Part shown: one piece after another, positions 5,596 through 13,132 of the stretch
Position numbering within the stretch: the first letter of the stretch is position 1
Layout: every line of letters starts with the position of its first letter
Program-made: the position numbers and the translations under genes
Notes under the pieces: generated by a model
Database searches by the model: none
Told to the model about the DNA's origin: nothing
Seen by the model: only the letters and a program-made list of their open reading frames with translations
Assembly (NCBI GenBank): GCA_958407555.1
Contig: CATYJC010000030.1
Location: forward strand, 1 to 17,453
Reading direction: 5' to 3'
From: an uncultured Collinsella sp.
GTDB taxonomy: Bacteria; Actinomycetota; Coriobacteriia; Coriobacteriales; Coriobacteriaceae
DNA: 17,453 nt

Positions 5596-6936
5596 TTACA
5601 TCTCGGGCGCCTTGGCTACGGTCTCGCTCTCGGCTGTGAGCGGGCGGTTGTCGATGCGGCGGCCCAGGCGGTCGAGCTTCACAAGGAGCCACTCAATGGG
5701 ATTCGGCCCTGCGCCTTCCTCGTCGGCAACCAGGTCCATAACGGCGATTTTGGTGCCGTCCTGCTTGAGTGTAACGCTGCCCACCTTGTCGCCCACATGC
5801 ACCGTGCCCGAAAGATCGTCGTAGCTAACCTTTTCGGTCACCTCGCCGGCAAGAGAAAACACGGTCGCTTGCGCCGTGGGATCGGCGAGCGTGGCGTCGA
5901 TTGTCTTATCCGTCCAGTCGGTTTGACTAATGCGCGCCATAAGCGGGTTGCCGTTGGCGGTCTTTTCTTGCGTGTTGGCGATTGCGACCGTCACCTTGTG
6001 ACCGTAGTACCAGTTGGCAAGGGTGGCGGTATCGGTAAAGCGCTGATCGGTGGTGGTGGAGTTCAAAATAACGGTGTAGATCTCGTCGCCGTCGCGGTTG
6101 TAGGCGCTCGTAAAGCAATAGCCCGCGTCGTCGGTGGTGCCGGTCTTGCCGCCGATGTTGCCATCTTGGCCCAGCAAATAGTTATGCGTGTCCATGGAAT
6201 GCGAATGGTCGGTGCCGTCGGCGCCCGTGACCTCGATCCAGGAATCCTCGCTCGCTACGACCTCGCGGATCGTGTCGTTTTTCATGGCCTCCTGCATCAT
6301 CAGCGCTACGTCGTGTGCGGTTGAGTGCATATTGCCAGCCCACTCATCAAAGTCCAGACCGTGCGGATTCTCAAAAAGCGTTCCCGTGCAGCCGAGCTTT
6401 TTAGCGCGCTCGTTCATGGCCTTTACAAAGGTGGCCACGGCGTCCTTGGTCTTGGGGTCGATCTTTTTGCCCACGTGCTCGGCAAGCGCGATGGCGGCAT
6501 CGTTGCCCGAGGGGATCATCAGGCCGCGCAGAGCTTGCTCCACGGTGAGCTCGTCGCCTTCGAGCAGGCCGGCGGTCGAGTTGCCTACGGTGGCGGCAGC
6601 ATTGCTCACCGTGATCTTCTCGTCCATTTTGCAGTTCTCGACGGTCAGGATCGCAGTCATGACCTTGGTAATTGAGGCAATCTTGACCTGCTCGTCGGCA
6701 CTTCGGGCGTAATAGACGGAACCGTCCTTGCTCATGACGATGGCGTTGGTCGCATCGATATCGGGCAGATTCTCGGCCGTGATGCCGCGGGCGTCGGCGG
6801 TCTTGCCGCAAACGATATCAGTCGTAAGCACCTGGGCGTTGGCGATAGACGGCACGCCGGCAGCAAGGGCGAGAGCGCAGGCAATGCCGGCGGTCAGTTG
6901 CGCGGAGCGCTTTACAAGAGAACTAAGGGTCTTCAC
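5596..6936 (-). CDS. Serine-type D-Ala-D-Ala carboxypeptidase (peptidase S11, low-molecular-weight PBP)
   Basis: A 446-residue exported enzyme that removes the terminal D-Ala from peptidoglycan pentapeptide stems. The three penicillin-binding motifs are present in family order: SITK (Ser88-Lys91, nucleophile), SGN (143-145) and KTGT (264-267). A signal peptide is clear: a positively charged start, the hydrophobic run TAGIACALALAAG, and a probable cleavage after ANA near residue 34. The C-terminus carries an amphipathic helix (IEWLLVKLDRLGRRI) such as anchors DacA-type enzymes to the outer face of the membrane. The frame is open to 7176, but I choose GTG 6936: it gives a normal signal peptide and lies about 30 nt after a good -10 box. 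Longer starts would overlap the divergent regulator's start. It is transcribed divergently from the VanRS-like pair, which could regulate it. Confidence 0.92.
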   Translation of the reverse strand: MKTLSSLVKRSAQLTAGIACALALAAGVPSIANAQVLTTDIVCGKTADARGITAENLPDIDATNAIVMSKDGSVYYARSADEQVKIASITKVMTAILTVENCKMDEKITVSNAAATVGNSTAGLLEGDELTVEQALRGLMIPSGNDAAIALAEHVGKKIDPKTKDAVATFVKAMNERAKKLGCTGTLFENPHGLDFDEWAGNMHSTAHDVALMMQEAMKNDTIREVVASEDSWIEVTGADGTDHSHSMDTHNYLLGQDGNIGGKTGTTDDAGYCFTSAYNRDGDEIYTVILNSTTTDQRFTDTATLANWYYGHKVTVAIANTQEKTANGNPLMARISQTDWTDKTIDATLADPTAQATVFSLAGEVTEKVSYDDLSGTVHVGDKVGSVTLKQDGTKIAVMDLVADEEGAGPNPIEWLLVKLDRLGRRIDNRPLTAESETVAKAPEM

Positions 6937-6975
6937 AGATTTCGCTTTCGACGGGATGGTCTCTTTAGAGTTCAA

Positions 6976-7003
6976 AGTATATCGTTTACCGGCGCGGACA
7001 ATC
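6976..7003 (-). promoter_or_regulatory. Promoter candidate for the D,D-carboxypeptidase
   Basis: On the minus strand TATACT (6981-6976) is a near-consensus -10 box. The best -35 candidate, GATTGT (7003-6998) at 16 bp, is weak, which would fit a regulated promoter. It predicts a leader of about 33 nt before GTG 6936. Confidence 0.45.
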
Positions 7004-7055
7004 GGTGCGCGGGCGTGCGCGGCCCATGTCTGCGCCCGAACGGACACATAGGTGC

Positions 7056-7070
7056 TTAAGGTCGACTTAA
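7056..7070. promoter_or_regulatory. Inverted repeat between divergent genes
   Basis: TTAAG (7056-7060) and CTTAA (7066-7070) form a symmetric site with a 5-bp centre, lying between the carboxypeptidase and response-regulator genes. It is a plausible binding site for the neighbouring regulator. OmpR-type regulators often bind direct repeats instead, so this is only a candidate. A CATAAT -10-like box for the regulator gene follows at 7110-7115. Confidence 0.3.
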
Positions 7071-7135
7071 TCGCCCGCGCTTGTTGTGTGTGGCGCGCGC
7101 TGCCTCGGGCATAATGTAGCGCGAGAGGAGCACGC

Positions 7136-7831
7136 ATGAACGAGCGCATTTTGGTAGTCGATGACGAGAAGGCCATCGCCGACCTGGTCGGTATCTACCT
7201 TACAAAAGAGGGCTTTGATGTCCAGATTGCCTATAGCGGAGCAGATGCCGCCAAGGCGATTTTAGAGCAGGAGTTCGATCTGGCGCTGCTGGACGTCATG
7301 CTGCCCGATATCGACGGCTTTGAGCTGCTGCGCACCATCCGCGCTGGCCATACCTATCCCGTTATTATGCTGACGGCGCGCGATGCCCAGCAGGATAAGA
7401 TCGAGGGTCTCTCGCTGGGCGCAGACGATTACGTGGTCAAGCCGTTCCGTCCGCTGGAGCTCATAGCACGCGTTCATGCTCAACTCCGTCGTTACACCAG
7501 CTACGGCAGCCGCGCACAGGCGGTCGAGTCGCCGACCATCCAGCTCGACGGCCTCGAGATCAACCGCGACGCTCGTTGTGTGACGGTGGACGGCGCGCCG
7601 GTGCGCCTCACGCCCATCGAGTATTCCATCTTGCTGTATCTGGTCGAGCATCGTGGCAGCGTGGTGGCCGTGGGGGACCTGTTCCGCGCGGTGTGGAACG
7701 AGGACTTTATGCCCGGCTCCAACAATACGGTGATGGTGCACATCCGCCATCTGCGCGAAAAGATCGGCGACGATGCTCAAAAGCCGCGCTTTATCAAAAA
7801 CGTCTGGGGCGTCGGCTACATAATCGAATAA
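7136..7831 (+). CDS. OmpR/VanR-like response regulator
   Basis: A 231-residue cytoplasmic DNA-binding regulator. The receiver domain (about 1-120) has the acidic pair Asp9/Asp10, phosphoacceptor Asp53 in LLDVMLPD, Thr80 and Lys102 in VVKPFRPLEL. The C-terminal winged helix (about 130-231) is of OmpR type, with LTPIEYSILLYLVEH and the closing VWGVGYIIE. The segment HTYPVIMLTARD...GADDYVVKPFRPLELIARV closely resembles VanR of glycopeptide-resistance operons. The ATG has a strong AGAGGAG five bases upstream. It is followed 25 nt later by its sensor kinase and is divergent from an S11 D,D-carboxypeptidase. This suggests that it responds to cell-wall stress. True VanR function is not implied, because no vanHAX genes are present. 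Confidence 0.9.
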   Translation: MNERILVVDDEKAIADLVGIYLTKEGFDVQIAYSGADAAKAILEQEFDLALLDVMLPDIDGFELLRTIRAGHTYPVIMLTARDAQQDKIEGLSLGADDYVVKPFRPLELIARVHAQLRRYTSYGSRAQAVESPTIQLDGLEINRDARCVTVDGAPVRLTPIEYSILLYLVEHRGSVVAVGDLFRAVWNEDFMPGSNNTVMVHIRHLREKIGDDAQKPRFIKNVWGVGYIIE

Positions 7832-7856
7832 CGCCTTTGATGGTGGGGAAGTGGAT

Positions 7857-9095
7857 ATGACAAAAGACGATAGGCGGGTATTCGAGGTGCCCGATCGACT
7901 CTTTGAATACATAAGGGCGGTCGTTGACAACCGCGCGCTTGCGACGGTGCTGCTCTTTTTGCTGAGTCTGCTGCTCATTGGCATTGACAATATCGTTGGC
8001 ATCCTGACAGTTCTGCTTATTGGCTTCTTGTTGATCGATCGATTCGAAATCGTTCGCCGCTGCGTGGTAATCGGCGGTGCCGCGTGGACAATTACGCTGG
8101 CGATCGGGGCCATGGCGCTTGGCGGTATTGGCGAGCCCGTGTTCTTTGACGCCGCTTTTGTATTCAACATGCTTGGCTTTGTGCTGGCGCTTGCCGTGTG
8201 CGTCCTGTTCTTTTGCGGACGTGCCCTGTATTACCAGGGCTATGAACAGGGCGAGCAGCATGCCGACCGCGTGATCGCCGCCCGTATTCAGGACCGTCTG
8301 ATCGATAACCCCGACACGTGGGATACCATCGACGGCGATTTTCTCGAGGTCGAGGGTGCGCTCAACCGGGCGCGCGATTGCGAGCGTAAGGTGCAACAGG
8401 CCTTGCGTGACGAATCGCATCGCAAAGATGACCTGGTTACGTACCTAGCGCACGACCTGCGTACGCCGCTCGCCAGCGTGCTGGGCTATCTTTCGCTCTT
8501 GCAGGAGGCTCCCGATTTGCCGCTTGAGCAGCGTGCACGCTTTACGGGCGTGGCACTCGACAAGGCCCATCGGCTCGACGCGCTCATCGAGGAGTTTTTC
8601 GACATCACGCGTTTCGATTTCCACGATATTGTGCTCACTCGCGCCTACGTCGATTTGGGGCTATTGCTGGCGCAGGTGGCCGACGAGTTCTATCCCATTC
8701 TCAACGAACAGCACAAGGAAGTCCAGGTTGATATCTGCGAGGACCTGACGGTGCTCGTGGACGGCGACAAGATGGCTCGCGTATTCAACAACATCATGAA
8801 AAACGCCGTTGCCTATAGCTATGAAGGCTCGACGATCACGATCGAGGCCAGGCGTTTGGGCGACGGTGGCGTACGCGTACGATTTGTAAACCAGGGCGAT
8901 CCGATCCCTGAGCCAAAGCTCAAGGTGATTTTTGAGAAGTTCTATCGCCTGGATGCAGCGCGTGCGACCAATCGTGGCGGTGCTGGGCTGGGGCTTGCCA
9001 TCGCCAAGGAGATTGTATGCGCGCATGGCGGTACCATCGCGTGCGAATCGACGCCCGAGCATACCATCTTTACCATCGACCTGCCCGCTGCATAG
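7857..9095 (+). CDS. VanS-like sensor histidine kinase
   Basis: A 412-residue membrane kinase, partner of the preceding regulator. The N-terminal 120 residues hold about four hydrophobic segments (near 27-43, 45-61, 69-90, 100-120) with only short loops. It therefore has no large external sensor domain and may detect a signal in the membrane. The phosphoacceptor is His199 in TYLAHDLRTPLASVLGYLSL. The following helix (RLDALIEEFFDITRF) is strikingly VanS-like. The ATPase motifs are NIMKNAVAYS (N box) and GGAGLGLAIAKEI (G box). I start at ATG 7857, six bases after GGGGAAG; GTG 7851 would have no spacing to that site. VanS of enterococci has two membrane segments, so the four here are a difference. 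The ligand is unknown. Confidence 0.9.
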   Translation: MTKDDRRVFEVPDRLFEYIRAVVDNRALATVLLFLLSLLLIGIDNIVGILTVLLIGFLLIDRFEIVRRCVVIGGAAWTITLAIGAMALGGIGEPVFFDAAFVFNMLGFVLALAVCVLFFCGRALYYQGYEQGEQHADRVIAARIQDRLIDNPDTWDTIDGDFLEVEGALNRARDCERKVQQALRDESHRKDDLVTYLAHDLRTPLASVLGYLSLLQEAPDLPLEQRARFTGVALDKAHRLDALIEEFFDITRFDFHDIVLTRAYVDLGLLLAQVADEFYPILNEQHKEVQVDICEDLTVLVDGDKMARVFNNIMKNAVAYSYEGSTITIEARRLGDGGVRVRFVNQGDPIPEPKLKVIFEKFYRLDAARATNRGGAGLGLAIAKEIVCAHGGTIACESTPEHTIFTIDLPAA

Positions 9096-9156
9096 CGTAG
9101 GCGCCTTTACAAACACCTGACAATGCGCTCACGTGCATATGAGCCGCGGTTTCTAC

Positions 9157-9183
9157 TATCGATACTGCTGAATTGATATCGAT
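9157..9183. repeat. Paired TATCGAT sites before pstB
   Basis: TATCGATA (9157-9164, palindromic) and TATCGAT (9177-9183) are exact 7-bp copies 20 bp apart, about two helical turns. They lie just upstream of the pstB ribosome binding site. This may be a regulator-binding site. It does not resemble the E. coli Pho box. Confidence 0.35.
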
Positions 9184-9198
9184 GTGGAGGTATGCGGT

Positions 9199-10074
9199 AT
9201 GACGGCTGCTGCGGCCATGGAGCCCACGGAGCTCGAGGAGCTAATGGAGGCGCAAGCCGAGGCTGCGCACGAGCGCGAAGTCGGGGACGCGACTCGTCCC
9301 ACGGTGCAGGATCTTGCCGCCTCGTCGACGCGCATCGACGTCGAGGGCCTCGACCTGTTCTATGGCGACCACCACGCGCTCAAGGACGTATCCATCAAGA
9401 TTCGCGACAAGCAGATCACCTCGTTTATCGGTCCTTCGGGCTGCGGCAAGTCGACGTTGCTGCGTTGCTTTAACCGCATGAACGACGGCATCAAGGACTG
9501 CCGCATCGAGGGCAAGATCGCGCTCGACGGCCAGGATATCCTGGGCGACTACGACATCTGCCGCCTGCGTCAGCGTGTGGGCATGGTGTTCCAGCGCCCT
9601 AACCCGTTTCCCATGAGCATCTACGACAACGTCGCGTATGGTCCGCGCGGCATGGGCGTGCGCGATCGTGTCGTTCTGGATGAGCTGGTCGAGGACTCTC
9701 TTCGTCGCGCTGCGCTATGGGATGAGGTCAAGGACAAGCTCAAGGAGTCGGGGCTGGGCCTTTCGGGCGGGCAGCAGCAGCGTCTGTGCATCGCCCGCGC
9801 GCTTGCCGTGCAACCCGATATTCTGCTGATGGACGAGCCCACGAGCGCTCTCGATCCCGTGTCGACGTTGGTGGTTGAGCAGCTGGCCTGCGAGCTCAAA
9901 GAGACCTGCACGCTCGTGGTCGTTACGCACAATATGCAGCAGGCGGCGCGTATCTCCGACTCGGTCGCGTTTTTCTTGCTGGGTGAGTTGGTGGAGCACG
10001 CGCCCACCGCTCAGCTCTTCAAAAATCCCACCGACCCGCGCACGGCGGATTATTTGACGGGACGTTTTGGCTGA
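9199..10074 (+). CDS. pstB: Phosphate ABC transporter ATP-binding protein PstB
   Basis: A 291-residue ATPase that powers high-affinity phosphate import with the PstA/PstC permease and the binding protein PstS. It shows Walker A GPSGCGKST (78-86), FQRPNPFPMSIYDN (the PstB-specific Q-loop region), signature LSGGQQQR (188-195) and Walker B ILLMDEPTSALDP (208-220). The end (DPRTADYLTGRFG) is typical of PstB. Residues 1-45 are an unusual Ala/Glu-rich acidic extension absent from the usual protein of about 250 residues. ATG 9199 is chosen because GGAGG (9186-9190) is 8 bases upstream. No pstS, pstC, pstA or phoU gene is adjacent. The PhoB/PhoR-like pair follows, consistent with phosphate control. 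Confidence 0.95.
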   Translation: MTAAAAMEPTELEELMEAQAEAAHEREVGDATRPTVQDLAASSTRIDVEGLDLFYGDHHALKDVSIKIRDKQITSFIGPSGCGKSTLLRCFNRMNDGIKDCRIEGKIALDGQDILGDYDICRLRQRVGMVFQRPNPFPMSIYDNVAYGPRGMGVRDRVVLDELVEDSLRRAALWDEVKDKLKESGLGLSGGQQQRLCIARALAVQPDILLMDEPTSALDPVSTLVVEQLACELKETCTLVVVTHNMQQAARISDSVAFFLLGELVEHAPTAQLFKNPTDPRTADYLTGRFG

Positions 10075-10084
10075 TACCATCTAG

Positions 10085-10098
10085 TAAAGGTACCTTTA
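10085..10098. promoter_or_regulatory. Perfect 14-bp palindrome between pstB and the PhoB-like gene
   Basis: TAAAGGTACCTTTA is fully self-complementary, 10 bp after the pstB stop codon and 40 bp before the regulator start. A -10-like TAAGAT follows near 10103. It is a candidate operator for the regulator gene. It has no loop or T-run, so it is not a terminator. Confidence 0.45.
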
Positions 10099-10138
10099 GG
10101 GTTAAGATGCGGTCATGCCGGCCGCAAAGGGGTTCAAC

Positions 10139-10867
10139 ATGATCTATTACGTCGAGGACGATGACAACATCAGGGATTTGACGGTCTATGCACTGCGCAA
10201 GCAGGGAATCGAGGCCGAAGGCTTTTCGTGCGATGGCGAGTTTAAGGCCGCCGTGGCGCGACGGGTGCCCGATGCCGTCCTGCTCGACATCATGCTGCCC
10301 GATACCGACGGTTTGGCAATTATGCGTCGCCTGCGCGCCGATCGCCTGACGGCGACGGTGCCCATCATGATGCTCACTGCCAAGGATACCGAGCTCGATA
10401 AGGTAATGGCGCTCGATGGCGGTGCCGACGACTATCTGACCAAGCCGTTTTCGCTCATGGAGCTTGCCAGCCGTTGCCGTGCGCTGCTGCGCCGCGGCGG
10501 TATGGTCAAGCAGGCGAGCGATGTGCTCAGCGTGGGCGATATCGTGCTTTCGCCTAGCCATCGCGAGGTGACCGTTGCCGGCGAGCCACTCAAACTCACC
10601 CTGCGCGAGTTCGATTTGCTCGAATATCTTATGCGCAAGCCCGGCGTGGTCTTTACCCGTGAGTCGCTGCTGCAGAGCGTGTGGGGCTGGGACTTCGACG
10701 GCGGCTCGCGTACCGTCGACGTTCACGTGCAGACGCTTCGCCAAAAGCTCGGTGAGCGTGCCAGCGCCATCGAGACGGTGCGCGGCGTGGGCTATCGCCT
10801 GGCGGAGCTTTCCGCCGGTAGCGATACTGAAGATGCCGTCGCTGCGGCAGCAGCATCGGAGGAGTAG
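10139..10867 (+). CDS. OmpR/PhoB-like response regulator
   Basis: A 242-residue regulator with a receiver domain (Asp7/Asp8, phosphoacceptor Asp50 in LLDIMLPDTDG, Thr80, Lys102 in LTKPFSLMEL). A C-terminal winged helix follows (LTLREFDLLEYLMRKPGVVF, then RTVDVHVQTLRQKLGE and VRGVGYRL). The tail after residue 225 is Ala/Glu-rich and probably disordered. ATG 10139 has AAAGGGG six bases upstream; the in-frame ATG at 10115 lacks a good site. The position after pstB and the arrangement with a PhoR-like kinase point to phosphate-starvation control (PhoB, or RegX3 in actinobacteria). The family alone does not prove the signal. Confidence 0.88.
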   Translation: MIYYVEDDDNIRDLTVYALRKQGIEAEGFSCDGEFKAAVARRVPDAVLLDIMLPDTDGLAIMRRLRADRLTATVPIMMLTAKDTELDKVMALDGGADDYLTKPFSLMELASRCRALLRRGGMVKQASDVLSVGDIVLSPSHREVTVAGEPLKLTLREFDLLEYLMRKPGVVFTRESLLQSVWGWDFDGGSRTVDVHVQTLRQKLGERASAIETVRGVGYRLAELSAGSDTEDAVAAAAASEE

Positions 10868-10870
10868 TCC

Positions 10871-12295
10871 GTGGTCTTTGCCCCTCAGGGAAAACACACG
10901 CTCTCGCATCGCGTGTTTGCGACGATATTTGTCTGCGCTATGTCCGTCATTTTGGCGTTTACGGTGCTGGGCGCGTTCTTCGTGCAAAACACCTTGGCAG
11001 ATGCCACGAGTGCCAACCTTTCGCAAGAAACCGAGCTTATTGCCGCCGCCTTAAACGAGCAGAAGGAACCCATCGCATTCTTGCGAAGTCTCGATCGCGA
11101 GGACCTTCGTATCACGCTGATCAATAAGGATGGATCGGTCGCCTACGACAACGAGGCGTCTCCTTCCACGTTGCCCAACCATGGCGATCGCCCCGAGGTC
11201 GTTGAGGCCCTTGAGAGCGGTTCGGGCTCCGCGGAGCGCTCGAGCGCCACGCTCGACGAGATTATGCTATATCGCGCCGTCGCCCTTGATAACGGTCAGG
11301 TCGTTCGTTTGGCACAGGCTCAGCCTGGCGTTGCGGCGATTTTGCTCTCGTTGGTGGCGCCGATGCTGCTTATCGCGGTGGCGGGCGCGGTGCTCTCGTT
11401 TTTCCTTGCGCGCCGCGAATCCCGTGCCATCATTGCGCCGCTGCAGGAGGTCGATTTGGACCATCCGCGCCGTAGCTATGAATATGCCTACGCCGAGATG
11501 GTTCCCATGCTCGAGCGCATTGAGTCGCAGCGCCAGGAGCTTAAACGCCAGATGGCGGTGCTGGCCGATAACGACCGCATGCGTCGCGAGTTCACGGCCA
11601 ATATCACTCATGAGCTCAAGACCCCGCTTACCGCGATTTCGGGCTACGCCGAGCTTATTGCAAACGGCATGGTCGAGGGCGAGGACGATCTGCGCAACTT
11701 TGGCGGTCGCATCTATCGCGAGGCGGGCCGCCTGGCAGCGCTCGTTAACGACATCCTCACGCTTTCCAACTTGGATGAGGCGGAGCGAGCATCCGAGGGC
11801 GAGGCGGTGCCTATTGGGTCCACAGAGCCCATCGAGCTCTCTCGCGCCATTTTGACGGTGGAACAGCGTCTTGAGCAGGTTGCCCGGCAGTCGAATGTGA
11901 CCATTGGGCACGAGACGAAGCCCGTGGTGATCGAAGGTGTGTCGCGCCTGATCGATGAGCTGATCTATAACCTGGCAAGCAATGCCATTCGCTACAACCG
12001 ACCTGGCGGTACGGTCACGCTGCGCTGTGGAGCCAACGATGAGGGCCATCCGTGCCTGTCTGTTGCCGACACGGGTATTGGTATTGCGCCTGAGGAACAG
12101 GGTAAAGTGTTTGAGCGTTTTTATCGTGTGGACAAGAGTCGTTCTAAGGCGCGTGGCGGAACCGGCCTGGGCTTGGCGATCGTCAAGCACGCCGCTCTGT
12201 ACCATCATGCTGAGATTGACCTGTCGAGCGAGCCTGGCGTGGGGACCACCATTACGGTAACGTTTCCCGTGCAACATGAGGGACCGTTCGCGTAG
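10871..12295 (+). CDS. PhoR-like sensor histidine kinase
   Basis: A 474-residue membrane kinase paired with the preceding regulator. The first membrane segment is about 15-37, followed by an external sensor region of about 115 residues (AADATSANL-like start at 42, with the LITLINKDGSVAYDN-type PAS/dCache fold near 78-95). The second membrane segment is about 154-178. The phosphoacceptor is His247 in NITHELKTPLTAISGYAELI. ATPase motifs are NLASNAIRYN, DTGIGIAPEE, FERFYRVDKSRS and GGTGLGLAIVKH, a combination typical of PhoR. It starts with GTG three bases after the regulator's stop codon. GGAGGAG (10858-10864), placed inside the end of the regulator gene, serves it, so the two are translated as one unit. 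PhoR normally senses phosphate through the Pst/PhoU complex. Confidence 0.9.
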   Translation: MVFAPQGKHTLSHRVFATIFVCAMSVILAFTVLGAFFVQNTLADATSANLSQETELIAAALNEQKEPIAFLRSLDREDLRITLINKDGSVAYDNEASPSTLPNHGDRPEVVEALESGSGSAERSSATLDEIMLYRAVALDNGQVVRLAQAQPGVAAILLSLVAPMLLIAVAGAVLSFFLARRESRAIIAPLQEVDLDHPRRSYEYAYAEMVPMLERIESQRQELKRQMAVLADNDRMRREFTANITHELKTPLTAISGYAELIANGMVEGEDDLRNFGGRIYREAGRLAALVNDILTLSNLDEAERASEGEAVPIGSTEPIELSRAILTVEQRLEQVARQSNVTIGHETKPVVIEGVSRLIDELIYNLASNAIRYNRPGGTVTLRCGANDEGHPCLSVADTGIGIAPEEQGKVFERFYRVDKSRSKARGGTGLGLAIVKHAALYHHAEIDLSSEPGVGTTITVTFPVQHEGPFA

Positions 12296-12344
12296 CGGTA
12301 TGGCAAAAACCGAGGATTAGACGATACGCCCGCGCCTTTACTGC

Positions 12345-12371
12345 CGCGTAAGTTGTTGCGCAACTTACGCG
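12345..12371. terminator. Strong 11-bp hairpin after the PhoR-like gene
   Basis: CGCGTAAGTTG (12345-12355) pairs perfectly with CAACTTACGCG (12361-12371) around TTGCG. There is no T-run on either side, so it would be an atypical terminator or an RNA-stabilising element. It separates the sensor gene from the promoter of the polysaccharide module. It shares CGCGTAA/TTACGCG and a following GACGCTG with the hairpin after htpG. Confidence 0.5.
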
Positions 12372-12396
12372 CGGACGCTGTATCTTATGTATAGAG

Positions 12397-12426
12397 TTCG
12401 GACATGGCAAAAAGATGCGATATGAT
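12397..12426 (+). promoter_or_regulatory. Promoter candidate for the polysaccharide module
   Basis: TATGAT (12421-12426) is a good -10 box. TTCGGA (12397-12402), 18 bp upstream, is a poor -35 box. It gives a leader of about 40 nt before the first gene, whose ribosome binding site is GAAAGG. The 178-bp gap from the kinase gene supports a new transcription unit here. Confidence 0.42.
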
Positions 12427-12473
12427 ACGAGCAGTTTTGTCGATATGAACTAGGGAAATGAAAGGCAAGCTGC

Positions 12474-13130
12474 ATGACCCTTCTCGAACTGTTCCAGCTG
12501 CTTAAAAAGCACCTCAAGCTGGTCATCGCCCTCCCGGTGATTTGCGCGGTCGCCATGGGCATCGTGTCCTTCACCATGATGGACAACACCTACACCGCTA
12601 CGACGAGCATGTACGTTCTCGCCAAGACCGACGATAGCAGCCAGATGAGCTACACCGATCTTTCGGCGAGTCAGATGCTTTCCAACGATATCGCCACGCT
12701 GCTCGATAGCGATAGCGTTAAGGGCGGTGCTGCCAAGGATCTGGGCCTCACCGATCTAGGCGACTACAAGATTTCAGTCTCCTCCGAGACCACGACGCGC
12801 GTCATCACGCTTTCGGTGACGGGCACCGATGCCGAGGAGACGGCGGAGGTGGCAAGGGCCATGGCCAGCTCGGTGAGCACGGTCGCCCAGAATGTCGGTG
12901 CCGCTCAGAGCATCAACGTTATCGATAAGGCTAAGACCCCCGAAGCTCCCAGCGGCCCCAAGCGCACGCTGTACGTCGCCGTTGCGTTCCTCGCCGGTAT
13001 CTTTATCGCAGTCGCCTATGTCGTTTTGGCAGACATGCTCAATACCCGCATCCGCGGTGCCGAAGAGGCGGAAGAGCTCCTGGGCATTCCCGTTGTTGGC
13101 CGAATTCCGGCTATGAAAGGTGGTAAATAG
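12474..13130 (+). CDS. CpsC/YveK-like polysaccharide co-polymerase (tyrosine kinase activator)
   Basis: A 218-residue membrane protein of the Wzz/PCP-2b type found in Gram-positive capsule loci. It has two membrane segments (about 16-36 and 166-186) flanking an external domain of about 130 residues. The Pro-containing PEAPSGPKR sits just before the second segment, as in chain-length determinants. A short cytoplasmic tail (about 190-218, ending LLGIPVVGRIPAMKGGK) would contact and activate the separate tyrosine kinase encoded next, which is the Gram-positive split arrangement. It controls polymer length or export. It begins the module CpsC-CpsD-CpsB, and the kinase gene starts two bases after its stop codon. 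Confidence 0.88.
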   Translation: MTLLELFQLLKKHLKLVIALPVICAVAMGIVSFTMMDNTYTATTSMYVLAKTDDSSQMSYTDLSASQMLSNDIATLLDSDSVKGGAAKDLGLTDLGDYKISVSSETTTRVITLSVTGTDAEETAEVARAMASSVSTVAQNVGAAQSINVIDKAKTPEAPSGPKRTLYVAVAFLAGIFIAVAYVVLADMLNTRIRGAEEAEELLGIPVVGRIPAMKGGK

Positions 13131-13132
13131 GC

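Noticed and set aside
5510..5600. Complete tRNA on the minus strand around the T-arm-like sequence
   Set aside because: No anticodon arm, D-arm or matching acceptor stem; only the T-arm piece is present and its stem is mismatched.
5161..6324. 387-codon plus-strand frame running through tRNA-Ser and the carboxypeptidase gene
   Set aside because: It crosses a tRNA and two terminators and is antisense to a clear S11 enzyme.
6937..7176. Upstream extension of the carboxypeptidase to ATG 7176
   Set aside because: It would overlap the divergent regulator start, cross the likely promoter (TATACT 6981-6976) and put 80 residues before the signal peptide.
5596..9095. Functional glycopeptide resistance cluster
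   Set aside because: No vanH, ligase or vanX gene is present, and the carboxypeptidase is S11 and not VanY (M15). Only regulatory similarity can be claimed.
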